DNA of 7,473 bases, taken from Thermoplasmata archaeon. GTDB lineage: Archaea; Thermoplasmatota; Thermoplasmata; Thermoplasmatales; GCA-001856825. Each line of letters begins with the position of its first letter. The first letter of the stretch is position 1. Positions 5,155-7,473 of this stretch are shown piece after piece. The notes below the pieces were generated by a model. It did not search any database. It was not told the origin of the DNA and saw only the letters and a list, made by a program, of their open reading frames with translations. Both the position numbers and the translations under genes were made by a program. The stretch lies in contig JAKBNO010000006.1 in assembly GCA_021831005.1 (NCBI GenBank), positions 1 through 7,473 on the forward strand, read 5' to 3'.

Positions 5155-6426
5155 TCAACTCATCCTCAGGAATGCAGACTTTGCATGTCCTGCGAGGCCC
5201 TCTGTCACGCTCTGCTTATAGGCCCTTTTAGCAAGGTTCTCCATCGCTTTCTTGTCTATCACTTTCTGGTATGTGAGAATCTTGAGGTAAGCGCCGACTG
5301 ATAATCCACCTGTATACTTCGCGGCCTGATTGGTTGGAAGAGTGTGATTTGTTCCTATCAGTTTGTCAGAGAAAACGACGGGAGTATTTTGGTTGAGGAA
5401 GAGAGAACCATAATTTCTGAGATTTTGGAATGCCTTTCTTTCAGATTCCTCAGAAAGGTGCAATTCCAGATGTTCTGGTGCATATGAATTCGCGACCTCA
5501 ATGGCTTCATCTATGGTGTCACACAGGAATATTGATCCCTTTTCTTCCCAGGAAGTCTTGAGAATCTCTTTTGTGGCAAGTGAATCTATGAACTGATCTA
5601 TTCTTTCAATCACTTCCTCTGCCAGTTTTCTAGATGTTGTGATGAGGGAACTTCTTGCAGCCACATCGTGTTCAGCCTGAGCAAGCAGGTCGTACATAAC
5701 TTTCACGGGATCAGCAGTTTCATCAGCAATTATCAGAACTTCACTGGGTCCAGCCAGAAGGTCTATACCGACGCTACCAAAGGCAGACTTCTTGGCATGG
5801 TTTACAAACTTGTTTCCTGGGCCAATCACCTTGTCAACTTTTTCAACGCTTTCGGTTCCATACGCCATTGCAGCTATAGCCTGAATTCCTCCAATGTTTA
5901 GGATCTGCGTTGCCCCGGACTTTGCTATTCCATAAATGACCGCAGGATCAGGTTTCCCCACTCCCGGAGGAGTTGCTGCAATTATCCTCTTAACTCCAGC
6001 AACTTTTGCAGGTACCGTCCCCATGAGTGCGGATGAAAGCAATGGAAATCTTCCTGCGGGAACGTACACTCCAACCGACTCTATCGGTATCACTTTCTGA
6101 CCGAGTACCGTTCCGCCGTTGTCCACCCTCAATTCCATGTCCTTGTACATGGAGAGTTGGAATTCAGCGAATTTACGTATCCTAGAGATGTTCGTGTCGA
6201 TAAGCTCCTTCACATCGTCAGGGACTTTGTTTATCAGATCTTCAATTTGGTCCTTCTCCATCACCAGAGATTTCAGATCAACTTTGTCGAATTGTTTAGT
6301 GTACTTCTTTACCGCTTTGTCCCCATCTTTTCGGACCTCCGAGATCACATCGCTCACAAGTTTCTGCAAGTCTGTTTCTTCTTTCTTGGTTTCGAGTCTT
6401 TCGACTTTCAAGTTCTTAATTGGCAT
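5155..6426 (-). CDS. Histidinol dehydrogenase family protein (HisD paralogue, HpsN-like C-terminus)
   Basis: A soluble zinc- and NAD-dependent dehydrogenase of the HisD family, 423 residues from the ATG at 6426. All catalytic and metal positions of HisD can be aligned: Gln250 and His253 in AQAEHD, Glu318 and His319 in YAPEHLEL (general base pair), Asp354 and His361 in SDKLIGTNH, and His414 in EGLAGHAKS near the end. GPGN (202-205) and AGPSEV (225-230) are also present. The family oxidises an alcohol through an aldehyde to a carboxylate. However, the segments YGSLFLNQNTPVVFSD and GTNHTLPT...YTGGLSVGAYLK...TYQ resemble HisD paralogues such as sulfopropanediol dehydrogenase (HpsN) more than biosynthetic HisD. 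No other his gene is nearby and an amino acid permease is encoded upstream, so a catabolic alcohol or amino-alcohol substrate is more likely. A GTG at 6435 would add three residues, but it lies inside the Shine-Dalgarno site. True HisD remains the alternative. Confidence 0.88.
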   Translation of the reverse strand: MPIKNLKVERLETKKEETDLQKLVSDVISEVRKDGDKAVKKYTKQFDKVDLKSLVMEKDQIEDLINKVPDDVKELIDTNISRIRKFAEFQLSMYKDMELRVDNGGTVLGQKVIPIESVGVYVPAGRFPLLSSALMGTVPAKVAGVKRIIAATPPGVGKPDPAVIYGIAKSGATQILNIGGIQAIAAMAYGTESVEKVDKVIGPGNKFVNHAKKSAFGSVGIDLLAGPSEVLIIADETADPVKVMYDLLAQAEHDVAARSSLITTSRKLAEEVIERIDQFIDSLATKEILKTSWEEKGSIFLCDTIDEAIEVANSYAPEHLELHLSEESERKAFQNLRNYGSLFLNQNTPVVFSDKLIGTNHTLPTNQAAKYTGGLSVGAYLKILTYQKVIDKKAMENLAKRAYKQSVTEGLAGHAKSAFLRMS

Positions 6427-6431
6427 CTTTT

Positions 6432-6437
6432 TCACCT
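6432..6437 (-). promoter_or_regulatory. Shine-Dalgarno site of the HisD-family gene
   Basis: AGGTGA on the minus strand, five bases before the ATG at 6424-6426. The GTG at 6433-6435 is part of the motif, so it is unlikely to be the start. The site lies in the 16-base gap after the permease stop, which supports co-transcription. Confidence 0.6.
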
Positions 6438-6442
6438 ATTAT

Positions 6443-7473
6443 CTAATTGAATGTTTCTACTTCTTTTCCTGCCGTATCTAAATTCTTCTTTTTCCTGTAA
6501 GACCAGACTCCTAGAGAAACGAATATGCCTCCGATTGCTAGGACCAGTACCCAGATACTCGCAACGTTAAGCGGATATGCAGGGAATGGGAAGAACGCTC
6601 CATAGACCGCAAATGCATAGACAGCGGTTGCAACCAGTGGGAATATGGCAAACGGTAAGATCTGTTTCGCAGAAGCCTTGAGAGTTCTCTTACCCCAGAC
6701 TGGGAGAGAGAAATTAGCTATTATGTGAACTATGTATAGAGAAGCGCCGTTCATGGTTGTAATTACTGCAGCAGCGATAAATGGACCCCAAATGATACCT
6801 CCAACGAGTGCAATAATCAGTACTATGATCATCTCTACAATTATCACCTTGTAAGGGGCTCCAGTTTTCTTTCCAACCTTTGAAAGACTCTTGGGGAAGA
6901 GTATTGAATCTCTTGCCATTGCAAAACCCGTTCTGCTAAGTGCATTCCCTTCGGCAATGCCGTTAGAGATGAAGCTGTTCAGAGTCAGAATAATGAAAAC
7001 TATAAGGGCTACTGGTCCGCCGTATTTAGCCACAACTATGAATCCAGGATTTGACGCAGAAGCAAAGTTTGCCATATTGTTCACTCCCCAACCGACCGTG
7101 AAAGCGTATGTACTCAATATGTACGCCCCAGCGGCCATTCCTATTGCAATCAAGATGGCTTTTGGAACGGTTTTCTTCGGCTGCTTCATTTCTTCAGATA
7201 GTGTAATCACCGAACCCACTCCCACGTATCCAAGGATCGCGAAAACGGTGGCAAAACCCACTTGGCCGAAGCTATGACCAGTGAAGGTGAAAGGGATGAT
7301 TGTATTGCCTGGTCCGACTTTCACTATGATTATTATGGAGATGACAACAAGGAAAATTACCTCAAGGACTCCTCCTATCATAGTGTAAAACAGAGAGGGT
7401 CTCAATCCGCTTAACAGTAGCAATGTGATCACTAGGAACGGGATAAACATCAGTGGGATCCAGCCAAGAGGAT
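6443..7473 (-). CDS. APC-family amino acid permease (5' end outside window)
   Basis: Integral membrane amino acid transporter of the APC superfamily. The frame stays open to the window edge (PLGWIPL precedes the first internal ATG at 7450), so this is a partial gene. About 340 residues are visible, and the usual family length of 450-500 implies that roughly 110-160 residues are missing. Eight or nine hydrophobic segments can be seen. The conserved TM6 region FATVFAILGYVGVGSVITLSEEMKQPKKTVPKAI spans 7267-7166 and is the diagnostic APC element, with the Glu-Glu pair and the basic loop after it. SRTGFAMARDSILFPKSLSKVGKKTGAPYK (6943-6854) matches the cytoplasmic loop after TM8 of amino acid permeases (SRxxYAMARDGxxP). 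The tail is short and charged (YRKKKNLDTAGKEVE). The HisD-family gene follows after 16 bases, so the permease probably imports that enzyme's substrate or a precursor. The promoter lies outside the window. Confidence 0.9.
   Translation of the reverse strand, partial: PLGWIPLMFIPFLVITLLLLSGLRPSLFYTMIGGVLEVIFLVVISIIIIVKVGPGNTIIPFTFTGHSFGQVGFATVFAILGYVGVGSVITLSEEMKQPKKTVPKAILIAIGMAAGAYILSTYAFTVGWGVNNMANFASASNPGFIVVAKYGGPVALIVFIILTLNSFISNGIAEGNALSRTGFAMARDSILFPKSLSKVGKKTGAPYKVIIVEMIIVLIIALVGGIIWGPFIAAAVITTMNGASLYIVHIIANFSLPVWGKRTLKASAKQILPFAIFPLVATAVYAFAVYGAFFPFPAYPLNVASIWVLVLAIGGIFVSLGVWSYRKKKNLDTAGKEVETFN

Noticed and set aside
6119..6481. Plus-strand frames opposite the start of the HisD-family gene, Phe/Ser-rich and hydrophobic
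   Set aside because: They mirror Lys/Glu-rich codons of HisD on the other strand; no promoter or ribosome site was found.
6443..7473. The APC permease as a truncated pseudogene starting at ATG 7450
   Set aside because: The frame remains open upstream of 7450 to the last base of the window, so the missing N-terminus is simply cut off by the window edge.

Overview
The window looks like part of an archaeal chromosome, most likely from the Thermoplasmata (Thermoplasmatales-like). This is inferred from several features: moderately low GC; arginine codons mainly AGA/AGG and frequent ATA isoleucine; BRE/TATA-type promoters 24-30 bases upstream of start codons, which imply leaderless mRNAs for the first gene of each unit; and GGTGA-type Shine-Dalgarno sites mainly in front of operon-internal genes. 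No rRNA, tRNA, insertion sequence or CRISPR array was seen.

Layout. (1) Bases 1-2146, minus strand: a two-gene ABC export operon (ATPase, then ABC-2 permease). It is followed directly by what reads as a decayed MarR-type regulator, broken by frameshifts and stops. The operon promoter has a perfect 7-bp inverted repeat centred on its TATA box, a typical repressor site. (2) Bases 2147-3216, plus strand: a 240-base stretch with no convincing gene, a small Cys-rich putative metal-binding protein with a leaderless promoter, and an orphan NifX/NifB-C-terminal-like (MTH1175-type) protein starting at TTG behind a good Shine-Dalgarno site. (3) Bases 3217-5092: a methylenetetrahydrofolate-reductase-like protein (minus) and a 2-haloacid-dehalogenase-type HAD hydrolase (plus), transcribed divergently from a 123-base spacer. 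That spacer holds two leaderless promoters and, between them, a perfect 9-bp inverted repeat. (4) Bases 5095-7473, minus strand: an APC-family amino acid permease (N-terminus beyond the window) followed 16 bases later by a HisD-family dehydrogenase and a T-rich terminator.

How the genes fit together. The ABC pair with its MarR remnant is a classic drug- or lipid-export module that seems to have lost its local regulator while keeping the operator. The permease-HisD pair looks like uptake plus NAD-dependent oxidation of an amino-acid-like or amino-alcohol substrate, not histidine biosynthesis: no other his gene is present and the C-terminal motif is of the HisD-paralogue (HpsN-like) kind. The MTHFR-like/HAD pair may share regulation, but no common pathway can be claimed.

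No clear, wholly new multi-gene system is visible. The best leads are the regulator-less operator, the shared operator-like repeat in the divergent promoter, the HisD paralogue-permease pair, and the small Cys protein. Two starts (permease at 1165, HisD at 6426) are placed downstream of the GTG that lies inside their Shine-Dalgarno sites.
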